27,562 bases of DNA, taken from an uncultured Prevotella sp. (lineage in GTDB: Bacteria > Bacteroidota > Bacteroidia > Bacteroidales > Bacteroidaceae). Below the pieces are notes generated by a model. It saw only the letters and a program-made list of their open reading frames with translations. It did no database searches and was not told where the DNA came from. Numbering within the stretch: the first letter of the stretch is position 1; each line of letters opens with the position of its first letter. This document shows, in pieces, positions 9,101-15,304 of the stretch. The stretch lies in contig URER01000034.1 of assembly GCA_900547005.1 (NCBI GenBank), forward strand, positions 1 to 27,562. The letters are read 5' to 3'. The translations under genes were made by a program, and so were the position numbers.

Positions 9101-9428
9101 TACCGTGTTTAAAAGCCGCCTTGTTCTGAGTAGTAACACGTCCTGATGTAAACGCCTTTCCACTGAAATTCTCACGGCGTGCAGTCAGCACAAGATTACC
9201 ATCCTCCACGCTCACGTTCTCACGGCGATAATACTGCAACTCTTGGTTTCCTCCACCGTTTCCGTTTACCTCAATGTTCCATATTTTCTCATTCAACGCA
9301 GTGCCGTTGAACTCATCGGACCATCTCAATGTGTAACCGCCCGGCGTTGTTTCTATAGCCGTCTGTGCCAATCCCGATGCAGAAACGGCTGCTGAAATGA
9401 CAGATAAGAATAATGTTTTTATATTCAT
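6192..9428 (-). CDS. GH16 beta-glucanase (laminarinase type) with three tandem C-terminal modules, T9SS sorted
   Basis: The product is 1078 aa. A signal peptide (1-22, ending GLAQ) precedes a GH16 catalytic domain at about 30-297. The active-site motif is GEMDIIE, with E145 as likely nucleophile, D147 and E150 as likely acid/base. The ExDxxE (beta-bulge) form is typical of GH16 beta-1,3(4)-glucanases rather than lichenases with ExDxE. The motif is preceded by LWPAYWMMG. A Glu/Pro linker (319-329) leads to three related modules at about 334-542, 558-796 and 805-1023. Each has an NSFG motif, a LSMIDD/LEEGD strand with WLHFAMRGTD, a FKRDGEWYYFDIPV strand and a closing DNIFFYK. A T9SS tail occupies 1040-1078 (FDISGRKV, PGMYII). 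A typical single-domain GH16 is about 250-300 aa, so the modules dominate the protein. The family annotation is secure; the module function (probably glucan binding) is inferred. Confidence 0.93.
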   Translation of the reverse strand: MNIKTLFLSVISAAVSASGLAQTAIETTPGGYTLRWSDEFNGTALNEKIWNIEVNGNGGGNQELQYYRRENVSVEDGNLVLTARRENFSGKAFTSGRVTTQNKAAFKHGILQARIKFPKTANGLWPAYWMMGNDMSKYGWPRCGEMDIIELGHFNGINAGTQDRYFGGTLHYGPDATNEHHQQLSQDYTAPETNPVTNDEYHIFTVEWDENNLYMYYDLEAYTAAKKRQARYFSTSITASDEEMSPGHYFQKPFFFLFNLAVGGSYTNIYDPAGISALPNAGDEAKMYVDWVRVYQADNDTEAQYTYIDENGDVQTNIEEEPEPEPEPDTKTELSGFATKALDDNGVSTFDFNDVSDAVLISTSQGVTGNLRAAGVNVTDYNVNDDNRNLYVWENTMVSVNRTGEINSFGWGEGYNKFTVASVGWSGLGFSIKNEDLSMIDDSYWLHFAMRGTDQELHTSHTVTIANAEFIVGKSDGKLASIGDFKRDGEWYYFDIPVKALKQFANPLLGDNPSAFDGNIVAFSSGSITDAELCFDNIFFYKSKTKEIPVYTDTSANLGKYGYKSLDENGSPVFSFDDVKEIVPLVLSGDTWESLTAGGTYGEDSMIKEEYDNSEQGGRNNFFVWGNPQTMTVSSVTDVPNSFGRVPYGGFSAYASALKPGWNGAGWASIDGQGNFPKPKDLSMIDDTYYLHLSLRSDAAVGHIPVMVRLGSKDEDASLVFGSYSDKAIFADFNRDGEWYSFDIPVAELKKYGKLWNEAAEKGGISAYTDYVLCIYTAPTYYTGSSFSIDNVFFYKTDKAPEVNELGEYTTKSLGSDGKSYFDFAGKDFINISGNGDVTEKMKTDGEESIVLDIRSGVNGAQFYNWTGNSYTEGTQSGSVPNSFGGDEGWMDFVTNGGWTGAGLVRKVSGTGVDFTILEEGDWYLHFAMRGTDLCNHQIGFAEAKFTIGSTAFGPGVPVLGNYKRDGEWYSYDIPYSVLKTLITEMFPSADGGQGNWTGNIIWFMSGGGSGDEIQIDNIFMWRDKDSTTAIEKPQADVTGANRVTGIFDISGRKVQNMAAPGMYIIRTADSVRKVIVK

Positions 9429-9458
9429 AAGTTAGTATAATAATAAGTTTCGTATATT

Positions 9459-9498
9459 TATATCATCGGGATGCGTTATCGCCCAACCCGATGATATA
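9459..9498 (-). promoter_or_regulatory. Perfect 12-bp stem-loop between the 319-aa gene and the GH16 gene
   Basis: TATATCATCGGG (9459-9470) and its exact complement (9487-9498) flank a 16-nt loop within the 93-bp gap. No T-run follows on the minus strand, so full termination is unlikely. It could be an RNA-processing or stability element, or a partial attenuator, separating the first gene from the rest of the operon. Confidence 0.65.
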
Positions 9499-9521
9499 TG
9501 AATATGTAAGGGTAACTGTTC

Positions 9522-10481
9522 TTATTTCAGAACGACTTTCTTTGTTCCTTTGGCTGTCTTTATGATATAAACACCGTTGGAAGGAGTCTCCACGCGGCGG
9601 CCCGAAAGGTCATAGACAGCCTGCACCTTGTCATTGCTGCCGGATGCCTGGATGTCATTGATACCGTTGGTTTCTGGGATGTAGAAGAACACATGGTCTA
9701 TGGAAAGGGCTGAGCCTAAACTGGTTATTTCGTATGTGTAAACACTTTCACCAGGGGTTGGTCCCGTCTTTGTTGCCGTAGAGCAAGTTGGGGAACTGAA
9801 AGTGAAAGCAAACACGCCATCGTTGATAGGAGCAGAGAAATCATAGACAAAGCCAAAGTCTCCCTTCTCGTCAACAAGGTCTTTTACGGGGATGTCAAGG
9901 TAATACCATTTTCCGTCATTGCCGCCTGCTATGCTGCCGACACCTACATAATCACCGTCTGCCGCACCTTTGACGATGCCGACTTCTATCTGGAAGCCAT
10001 TTTGCTTTATGGTTTTCTGCGAACCAATGGCAAACTTATACTTGGAAGGGGCAGAACCGAAATCACGCAAACCGATATGTATGTGATGATTGTCTGTTAC
10101 TCTTGATAAGTCATAAGTTTTTTCTATTGGCACAAATACACCTGTTCCCCAGGCATAGAGTGGTGTGGCATTGATATATTCGGAACCACCGAATGAATTT
10201 TTTCCGCCTTTTTCCGGAACATTATACAAGGTAAGGTCTTTTTTGTCCCAGTCTGTTGTCCAGTATTCAAGGTAATTGTCTACTTTGTCTTGATCAAGGT
10301 TGTTGTTGGAAATGATTTTGCTTCCCATGCTTGTGATAATGTCATCTGGTGCATAGAGAACTACATAGTCCTTGCCGCTGTTAAGGTTGAATCCTCCTGC
10401 CGGTGCAGGTGTGATATACTGCTGTGCGTAGCCTGCGGTTGTGAGCAGCGCCATTGCTGCCGCGAGTAATGTTTTCTTCAT
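9522..10481 (-). CDS. Secreted single-module protein related to the GH16 accessory modules, T9SS sorted
   Basis: This 319-aa protein is the promoter-proximal gene of the presumed operon. It has a signal peptide (1-20, ending GYAQ), one copy of the module seen three times in the GH16 protein (about 36-267), and a T9SS tail at 285-319 (VYDLSGRRV ... NGVYII). Module landmarks shared with GH16 are NSFGG at 95-99, a strand HHIHIGLRDFG where GH16 has WLHFAMRGTD, GKWYYLDIPVKDL at 190-202 and IDHVFFY at 261-267. No catalytic motif is seen. By context it is a surface or secreted beta-glucan-binding protein, but no named family is recognised and the function is inferred. Confidence 0.85.
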   Translation of the reverse strand: MKKTLLAAAMALLTTAGYAQQYITPAPAGGFNLNSGKDYVVLYAPDDIITSMGSKIISNNNLDQDKVDNYLEYWTTDWDKKDLTLYNVPEKGGKNSFGGSEYINATPLYAWGTGVFVPIEKTYDLSRVTDNHHIHIGLRDFGSAPSKYKFAIGSQKTIKQNGFQIEVGIVKGAADGDYVGVGSIAGGNDGKWYYLDIPVKDLVDEKGDFGFVYDFSAPINDGVFAFTFSSPTCSTATKTGPTPGESVYTYEITSLGSALSIDHVFFYIPETNGINDIQASGSNDKVQAVYDLSGRRVETPSNGVYIIKTAKGTKKVVLK

Positions 10482-10567
10482 AATGAAAATTGTTTTATCG
10501 TTAATAATAAGTTATTAGTCAGATTGTCATTGTCTCCGCAACATCATGCGGAATTGGTTTTCTGTTG

Positions 10568-10598
10568 CAAATTTAGTCGCACAATTGATATAAAACAA
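10568..10598 (-). promoter_or_regulatory. Promoter of the glucan locus operon
   Basis: The minus strand carries a -7 element TAAATTTG (10575-10568) and a TTG -33 core (10598-10596) with 20 nt between them, matching the Bacteroidota consensus. Transcription would start near 10561, leaving a leader of about 80 nt before the ATG at 10481. It diverges from the regulator promoter at 10816-10845. The 388-bp gap between the two start codons holds only these promoters and AT-rich sequence, presumably with the regulator's binding site. Confidence 0.65.
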
Positions 10599-10815
10599 GT
10601 ATATAAACTCGCAAAAACCTCACAACTCAACAAAAAACACCTCACAAAAACATCACGTAAGAAATGGACAAGCCGCTCGAAAGAATCGGTAAATTCGGCA
10701 AAATATTACGATTTCACCGACATTCCACCTTAAAAGACAACGCGCAAACACACCTCACTTTGTCATTTCTGCACAATAATAACACTAATAAATAAAAAAA
10801 AACATGAGCTAATGC

Positions 10816-10845
10816 CTTGATAATATGTATTTTTTTCTATTTTTG
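10816..10845 (+). promoter_or_regulatory. Promoter of the membrane-spanning regulator
   Basis: A -33 CTTG (10816-10819) and a -7 TATTTTTG (10838-10845) are separated by 18 nt, close to the Bacteroidota consensus. This places transcription start around 10852, about 18 nt before the chosen ATG at 10870. It therefore supports 10870 over the in-frame ATG at 10825, which lies upstream of the -7 element. Confidence 0.6.
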
Positions 10846-10869
10846 CATACTAAAAGCATATTACAAACC

Positions 10870-13794
10870 ATGAATAAAATCATTACTCTATTATCATTAT
10901 TGTGCATAACAATAAACCTAAACGCGCAAAATCCCATATTACAGAACTTCTCAAATGTGGAATATAGAGGCGGAACGCAGAACTGGGGCGTGGACATCAC
11001 GCCCGACAACAGGGTCGTTTTTGCCAACAACAACGGTCTGCTGATATACGATAGCGACCGATGGAGCATACACACCGTGCCGAATTACACCAACGTCCGC
11101 TCGACACTTTTCAGCAAGAAAGACAACGTCATCTATGCCGGCGCAACAAACGAATTTGGATTTTTCAAGGGCAACGACTGTTTTCACGGTATCAGCTACC
11201 ATTCCCTTTCCAACAAACTGCCACAGAAATATCGGATTTTTGGCGAGATATGGAAAATCCTACGCATCGATGACGAAATAGCTTTTCAATCGAAAAACGC
11301 CGTGTTCATATTGCATCCGAACGGTAAAATCACTACTCACAGCTTCAAATTCGACATTGAAAATGCCACAGCCATCGACAACAGGCTCTATATCTCGAGC
11401 AAGGAAAGTATCTTGGTGTACCAGAATGGACGCATATTCAGGCTGCCAGGCTCCGAAACGCTCGCTGGCAAGGCGGTGGCAGCGGTGCTTCCCTTCCGCA
11501 AGGGCCAGCTTTTCCTCACCGTCACCGATGGTATATATATGTATGAGGATGGCAAGATGAAGCCTTACGAACTCGACATCACGCCCATACTCATGTCTCA
11601 ACAGGTGTTCTGTGCCGAAATTCACGACGACTATCTGGCTATAGGAACCGTGCGCGGCGGACTGGTGGTGAAGAATATGCGTACCGGACGCAACACGTTC
11701 ACCAACACGCTGACAGGCCTTCAGAACAACACGGTACTGTCGATGCACTTCGATGAAATCGGCAATTTATGGCTCGGACTCGACAACGGCATCGCCTACG
11801 TGATGCTGAACACACCCTTCTACAACCTATACGGCATAAGCAACAACATCGGAACGGGTTATGCCTCGCTGCGCGACAATGACAATCTGTATCTGGCTAC
11901 CAATCAGGGGCTCTTCCTCATGGCGTTGCCACTGCCCAATATGTCGAGCACGCCGCCACAGACGCAACCCGTAAGCGGGATAAACGGGCAGGTGTGGAGC
12001 TGCCGGAAAATAGGCAACGACGTACTGGTGGGCGCAAACGACGGTGCGTTTACCGTGAAGGGAACTGCGGCAACACGCATTCCGGGATTGCGCGGCACGT
12101 GGGGATTCATCCCGTTGCGAGGCCATGACAGACTTGTATTAGGCTGCGACTACAACGGACTCGTAATCGCCGAGGGTGCAAACGGCAGTTACAAGGTGCG
12201 CAACCGTATTGCCGGAGGCAACATCTCCACCGGTCTGTTCATGCAAGACGCCGACGGCTCGATATGGCTGAGCCACTGGAAGAACGGCATCTACCGCATC
12301 ATGCTGAGCGGCGACCTGACGAAAGTGACGAAAAAACAGGTGTTCAACAAAGGCACGGGACTGCCGCTCGACAACGACAACCTGATATGCAAGATACGCG
12401 GACGGATATATGTATCGTCGGTTGACGGCTTCCGGAAGTACAACAACAAAACAGGCAAGCTCGAAAAGTGCGACCGGCTGAACAAGATTTTCAACACCTA
12501 TGGTATGTCTCTGCGCATAATAGAAACGCCATCGGGCAATCTGTGGGCATACAAACCCGACTATCTCGCCATCGCCGAACGCAAGAAGAACGGCTCATAC
12601 GCGGTGAAACAGATGGAATACACCAACATCGTGAAGCGTCTTCAGATGAGTCTCGGACACATCGGTTTCATCGACAACGACCACACCCTGCTCAGCTACG
12701 ACAACGGCTTCTACATAGTGGGAAACAGCCTGCAAGAAGACAAAAGCCCGAAACACTCCAACAAGCTCATAATAAGGGAAATACACAGCACAAACAGCAA
12801 AGACACGCTGATATATGCCTCACACTACGCGCAGAAAACGGACGAAATCACCGTGCCACACAGCCTCAACTCACTGCGCATAGAGTTTGTCATGCCAGAA
12901 TACCGCGATCAGAACGGCGTGGAATACTCATGCTATATGGAGAACTACGACAAGCAATGGGTGGGACCGCAACCGGGTACGACAAAGGAATACACGCAAC
13001 TGAGCAAAGGCACATACATCTTCCACGTGAAGGCGCGCAACCTCATGGACGGCACGGAGCGCGAGACATCCATCAGCATCAGAGTGCTACCGGCGTGGTA
13101 TGAGACGTGGTGGGCATACATTATATATATAGTGGCTGTCGTGATATTGGGCCGTATGCTGATAAAACGCATGAAAGAAAATGCGGAGAAAGAGCTGAAG
13201 CGCATGAAAAGAGAACAGGAACGCCAAATACGTGAGCAGGAGCAACAGATGCGCGAGCAGCAGCTGCGGTTCAAGGTGGATGAGGAACAGCGCGAGAAGG
13301 AAATCATAAAACTGCGCAACGGGCAACTCGAAATAGAGCTGAAACACAAATCGGGCGAGTTGGCCGACAACGCCATCAATCTGGTGCGCAAGAACGATAT
13401 GCTACAGGCCATCGACACTGAGATGGAGGAACTATATAAGAGTGTGCGCACAGATGCTGACACAAGCGCAATAAAGAAGAAGGTGTCGGACATCCGCCGC
13501 AACATCCGCACGCACATGACAGACGACAGCAACTGGGATAAGTTTGAGGAGAACTTTAACCTCGTGTACGACAACTTCACACAGAAGCTGATGGAGCAGT
13601 TCCCCGACCTGAAGAAGAATGACCTGAAGCTGTGCGTGTATCTGCGTATGGGCCTCAGCAGCAAGGAGATGGCGTCGCTTCTGAACACAAGCGTGCGCAG
13701 CATAGAGACCGCGCGCTACCGCCTGCGCAAGAAACTGAACATCGGCAGCGGCGATAATCTATTGGAGTTTATCAGCGAAATAGATAAGAAATAG
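10870..13794 (+). CDS. Membrane-spanning beta-propeller/Y_Y_Y/LuxR-HTH transcriptional regulator
   Basis: The ATG at 10870 is used because it starts a signal peptide (MNKIITLLSLL...NLNAQ) and lies just after a promoter; an ATG at 10825 would lie upstream of that promoter. The 974-aa protein has a large periplasmic region with repeated propeller-type strands (IWKILRIDDE, NLWLGLDNGIAY, SIWLSHWKNGIYRI) to about residue 640, and a Y_Y_Y domain at about 665-740. A single transmembrane helix follows at about 748-766 (WWAYIIYIVAVVILG), then a charged coiled coil at about 770-860. The C-terminus is a LuxR-type helix-turn-helix at about 905-965 (LSSKEMASLLNTSVRSIETA). There is no histidine kinase or receiver domain, so sensing and DNA binding sit in one polypeptide, as in SusR-like regulators. 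It is divergent from the glucanase operon and probably controls it; ligand and sites are inferred. Confidence 0.9.
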   Translation: MNKIITLLSLLCITINLNAQNPILQNFSNVEYRGGTQNWGVDITPDNRVVFANNNGLLIYDSDRWSIHTVPNYTNVRSTLFSKKDNVIYAGATNEFGFFKGNDCFHGISYHSLSNKLPQKYRIFGEIWKILRIDDEIAFQSKNAVFILHPNGKITTHSFKFDIENATAIDNRLYISSKESILVYQNGRIFRLPGSETLAGKAVAAVLPFRKGQLFLTVTDGIYMYEDGKMKPYELDITPILMSQQVFCAEIHDDYLAIGTVRGGLVVKNMRTGRNTFTNTLTGLQNNTVLSMHFDEIGNLWLGLDNGIAYVMLNTPFYNLYGISNNIGTGYASLRDNDNLYLATNQGLFLMALPLPNMSSTPPQTQPVSGINGQVWSCRKIGNDVLVGANDGAFTVKGTAATRIPGLRGTWGFIPLRGHDRLVLGCDYNGLVIAEGANGSYKVRNRIAGGNISTGLFMQDADGSIWLSHWKNGIYRIMLSGDLTKVTKKQVFNKGTGLPLDNDNLICKIRGRIYVSSVDGFRKYNNKTGKLEKCDRLNKIFNTYGMSLRIIETPSGNLWAYKPDYLAIAERKKNGSYAVKQMEYTNIVKRLQMSLGHIGFIDNDHTLLSYDNGFYIVGNSLQEDKSPKHSNKLIIREIHSTNSKDTLIYASHYAQKTDEITVPHSLNSLRIEFVMPEYRDQNGVEYSCYMENYDKQWVGPQPGTTKEYTQLSKGTYIFHVKARNLMDGTERETSISIRVLPAWYETWWAYIIYIVAVVILGRMLIKRMKENAEKELKRMKREQERQIREQEQQMREQQLRFKVDEEQREKEIIKLRNGQLEIELKHKSGELADNAINLVRKNDMLQAIDTEMEELYKSVRTDADTSAIKKKVSDIRRNIRTHMTDDSNWDKFEENFNLVYDNFTQKLMEQFPDLKKNDLKLCVYLRMGLSSKEMASLLNTSVRSIETARYRLRKKLNIGSGDNLLEFISEIDKK

Positions 13795-13810
13795 GCTCAG
13801 GTCGGGGCGT

Positions 13811-13841
13811 GTTTTTGTTACCGGGGCCTTGTAATCAAAAC
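13811..13841. repeat. Single GTTAC-GGCC-GTAAT dyad between convergent genes
   Basis: GTTTTTGTTAC (13811-13821) is an imperfect inverted repeat of GTAATCAAAAC (13831-13841), 9 of 11 positions. The core GTTACCGGGGCCTTGTAATC closely resembles the 22-bp units at 1443-1574. It lies in the 59-bp gap between the convergent regulator and Fic genes and may serve as a shared transcription end. Confidence 0.6.
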
Positions 13842-13853
13842 AACTTAGAACTT

Positions 13854-14615
13854 TCATCCTAAAACCGACAGATAACGCTCTAAAGAACTTTTCTCGGCCC
13901 GAGCAACCACAATTTGAAAATCAAGCGGACAATGGGTCGTGTGCGATTTTTCCAAAGCCTTATAATAGCTTATCTTATCATCGTTGCTGCCTTTAAGATT
14001 TACGATAGTGTAGCCATAACGAAGCAAATACAGGTTCATAAGCAAGCGGGATGTACGTCCGTTACCGTCAATAAACGGATGGATGCGCACAAGTTCATCG
14101 TGCAGATAAGCGGCAATGAGGACTGGATGGACTTTCTGTGCCTCCATTTCACGGAACTTTAGCATAAAATCCTCCATGAGTTTATCCAGCAGATAAGGCT
14201 GCGGCGGCGTATGGGTGCTTCCTGAAATCATCACGGGAACATTTCTGTATCGCCCTGCGTTCTCTCGGTCTATGCCGTGTAACACAAGTGCGTGTATTTC
14301 TTTTATTGTCCGCTCAGAAAGTTCTACCCCACTCTTTGCAAAATCTTTTATATAGTCGATGGCCTCGGCGTGGTTGATAGCTTCGAGATGCTCGCGCATG
14401 GACTTGCCGGCTATGGTAACGCCCTCGTTCACTACAAGTTCGGTCTCTTGCAGTGTAAGCGTGTTGCCCTCTATGCGATTGCTCTCGTATGTGTACTCGA
14501 TGGCAAACGCCTCCTCTATCTTTTTCAATGCCTCCACAGGCAGGGGGCGCAATTCAGACAAGCGCACTTTCAGCGTGTCGCACTCTTGCAGCAGGGCCTT
14601 TATTTCTTCGCTCAT
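13854..14615 (-). CDS. Class II Fic domain protein (AMPylase type)
   Basis: The product is 253 aa from the ATG at 14615; a TTG at 14627 would add four residues and is not preferred. The core Fic motif is complete: HPFIDGNGRTSR at 179-190, matching HPFxxGNGRxxR with catalytic His179. An N-terminal helix carries SNRIEG at 45-50, which fits the inhibitory motif (S/T)xxxE(G/N) of class II Fic proteins, with Glu49 as the predicted clamp that blocks ATP. Fic proteins transfer AMP or related groups to hydroxyl side chains of target proteins; the target here is unknown. No separate antitoxin gene is adjacent, consistent with built-in inhibition. The gene converges with the regulator gene, with 59 bp between them. 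Confidence 0.92.
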   Translation of the reverse strand: MSEEIKALLQECDTLKVRLSELRPLPVEALKKIEEAFAIEYTYESNRIEGNTLTLQETELVVNEGVTIAGKSMREHLEAINHAEAIDYIKDFAKSGVELSERTIKEIHALVLHGIDRENAGRYRNVPVMISGSTHTPPQPYLLDKLMEDFMLKFREMEAQKVHPVLIAAYLHDELVRIHPFIDGNGRTSRLLMNLYLLRYGYTIVNLKGSNDDKISYYKALEKSHTTHCPLDFQIVVARAEKSSLERYLSVLG

Positions 14616-14714
14616 ACTAATTTCCAAGTTGTTTTGTTGGCATAAAAGTAATAATAATATTCAGGATTAAAGGCATCGGTTTGACTAATAAATATTAAAA
14701 CAGTGGAAAAACGG

Positions 14715-14970
14715 GGTTCACCCGATAAATACAGGGGGCACCTATTTCGGTTGAACAGCATAGTACTATGGCGCAATACTCGAGTAATTTGGGCACAGTA
14801 CTCAAGTAATTTGGGCGCAGTACTCGAGTAATTCCGGCCTGATTACTCAAGTATTTTGGCTTCAGTACTGGAGTAATCCGGCCTTAAATACTCTGAATAT
14901 GGCGTAAAGGTGTGCAAAGGCGCGACATAATATCTAATAAAAGACTTCCCCTATATTTATCGGGTGAGCC
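14715..14970. other. 256-bp element bounded by 24-nt inverted repeats
   Basis: The left end (14715-14738) and right end (14947-14970) are inverted copies of each other over 24 nt with three mismatches; the shared core reads TCACCCGATAAATA on the left. Between them lie the 22/23-bp palindromic units at 14777-14898 and no open reading frame of note. AAAAAC occurs just outside each end (14707-14712 and 14971-14976), a possible but weak target duplication. The architecture resembles a small non-autonomous mobile element, or a large structured noncoding element. With the stretches on either side (14616-14714 and 14971-14984) it fills the gap between fic and the tRNA terminator. Confidence 0.7.
14777..14898. 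repeat. 22/23-bp array of TACTCGAGTA-type palindromes
   Basis: Dyads start at 14777, 14799, 14821, 14844, 14866 and (degenerate) 14889, so spacing is 22, 22, 23, 22 and 23. Each begins with TACTCGAGTA, TACTCAAGTA or TACTGGAGTA, followed by AATTTGGGC or AATTCCGGCC. A further partial copy (TACTATGGCG) is at 14764. Spacing and dyad character are like the array at 1443-1574, although the sequence differs. Confidence 0.85.
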
Positions 14971-14984
14971 AAAAACAGGGCATA

Positions 14985-15025
14985 ACAAAAAAGTGCTGAC
15001 TACTTATAAAAAGTAATCAGCACTT
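14985..15025 (-). terminator. Terminator of tRNA-Asn
   Basis: AAGTGCTGACTACTT (14991-15005) pairs with 15011-15025 (14 of 15), with a 5-nt loop. On the minus strand the stem runs into a T-tract (CACTTTTTTG). It begins ten bases after the 3' end of the tRNA. Confidence 0.9.
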
Positions 15026-15034
15026 AAATTTATG

Positions 15035-15108
15035 CGCTCCAGGATGGGCTTGAACCAACGACCCCCTGATTAACAGTCAGGTGCTCTAACCAACTGAGCT
15101 ACTGAAGC
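15035..15108 (-). tRNA. tRNA-Asn (anticodon GUU)
   Basis: The minus strand folds as a 74-nt tRNA. The acceptor stem is GCTTCAG/CTGGAGC with one G-U pair, the D-loop region reads AGCTCAGTTGGTTAGAGC, and the anticodon GTT lies at 15074-15072 in the loop CTGTTAA. The T-loop is GGTTCAAGCC and the discriminator base is G. No CCA is encoded. It has its own promoter (15130-15162) and terminator (14985-15025), so it is a single-gene unit. Confidence 0.96.
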
Positions 15109-15129
15109 AGTTCTTTTGTTTTGCGGTTG

Positions 15130-15162
15130 CAAAGGTAAGACGTTTTTTCGACACTGCCAAAA
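15130..15162 (-). promoter_or_regulatory. Promoter of tRNA-Asn
   Basis: The minus strand has TTTTG at 15162-15158 and TACCTTTG at 15137-15130 with a 20-nt spacer, a near-ideal Bacteroidota housekeeping promoter. Transcription would start around 15123, about 15 nt before the mature tRNA 5' end. Confidence 0.8.
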
Positions 15163-15274
15163 CTTTTACGAAAAAATTTAAGTAAAAAGCAAAAAAAATG
15201 TGTCTCTGGTGTTATTTTTATGTAATGCCGCGATTTTTTCTATACAAAACGGGAGGAATATAATTATAATAATG

Positions 15275-15282
15275 TACTTTTG
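15275..15282 (+). promoter_or_regulatory. -7 promoter element of the S41 peptidase gene
   Basis: TACTTTTG followed by C matches the Bacteroidota -7 consensus and sits 23 bases before the ATG at 15305. A clear -33 TTG is not seen about 20 nt upstream, so activity may be moderate or activator-dependent. Confidence 0.5.
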
Positions 15283-15304
15283 CAGGAAATAATATTACCA
15301 AAAG

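Noticed and set aside
10825..10869. Earlier in-frame ATG for the membrane regulator
   Set aside because: It lies upstream of the -7 element and would place 15 residues (MYFFLFLHTKSILQT) ahead of a clean signal peptide.
15035..15108. Prophage or island attachment site in tRNA-Asn
   Set aside because: No direct repeat of the tRNA 3' end and no integrase gene were seen nearby.
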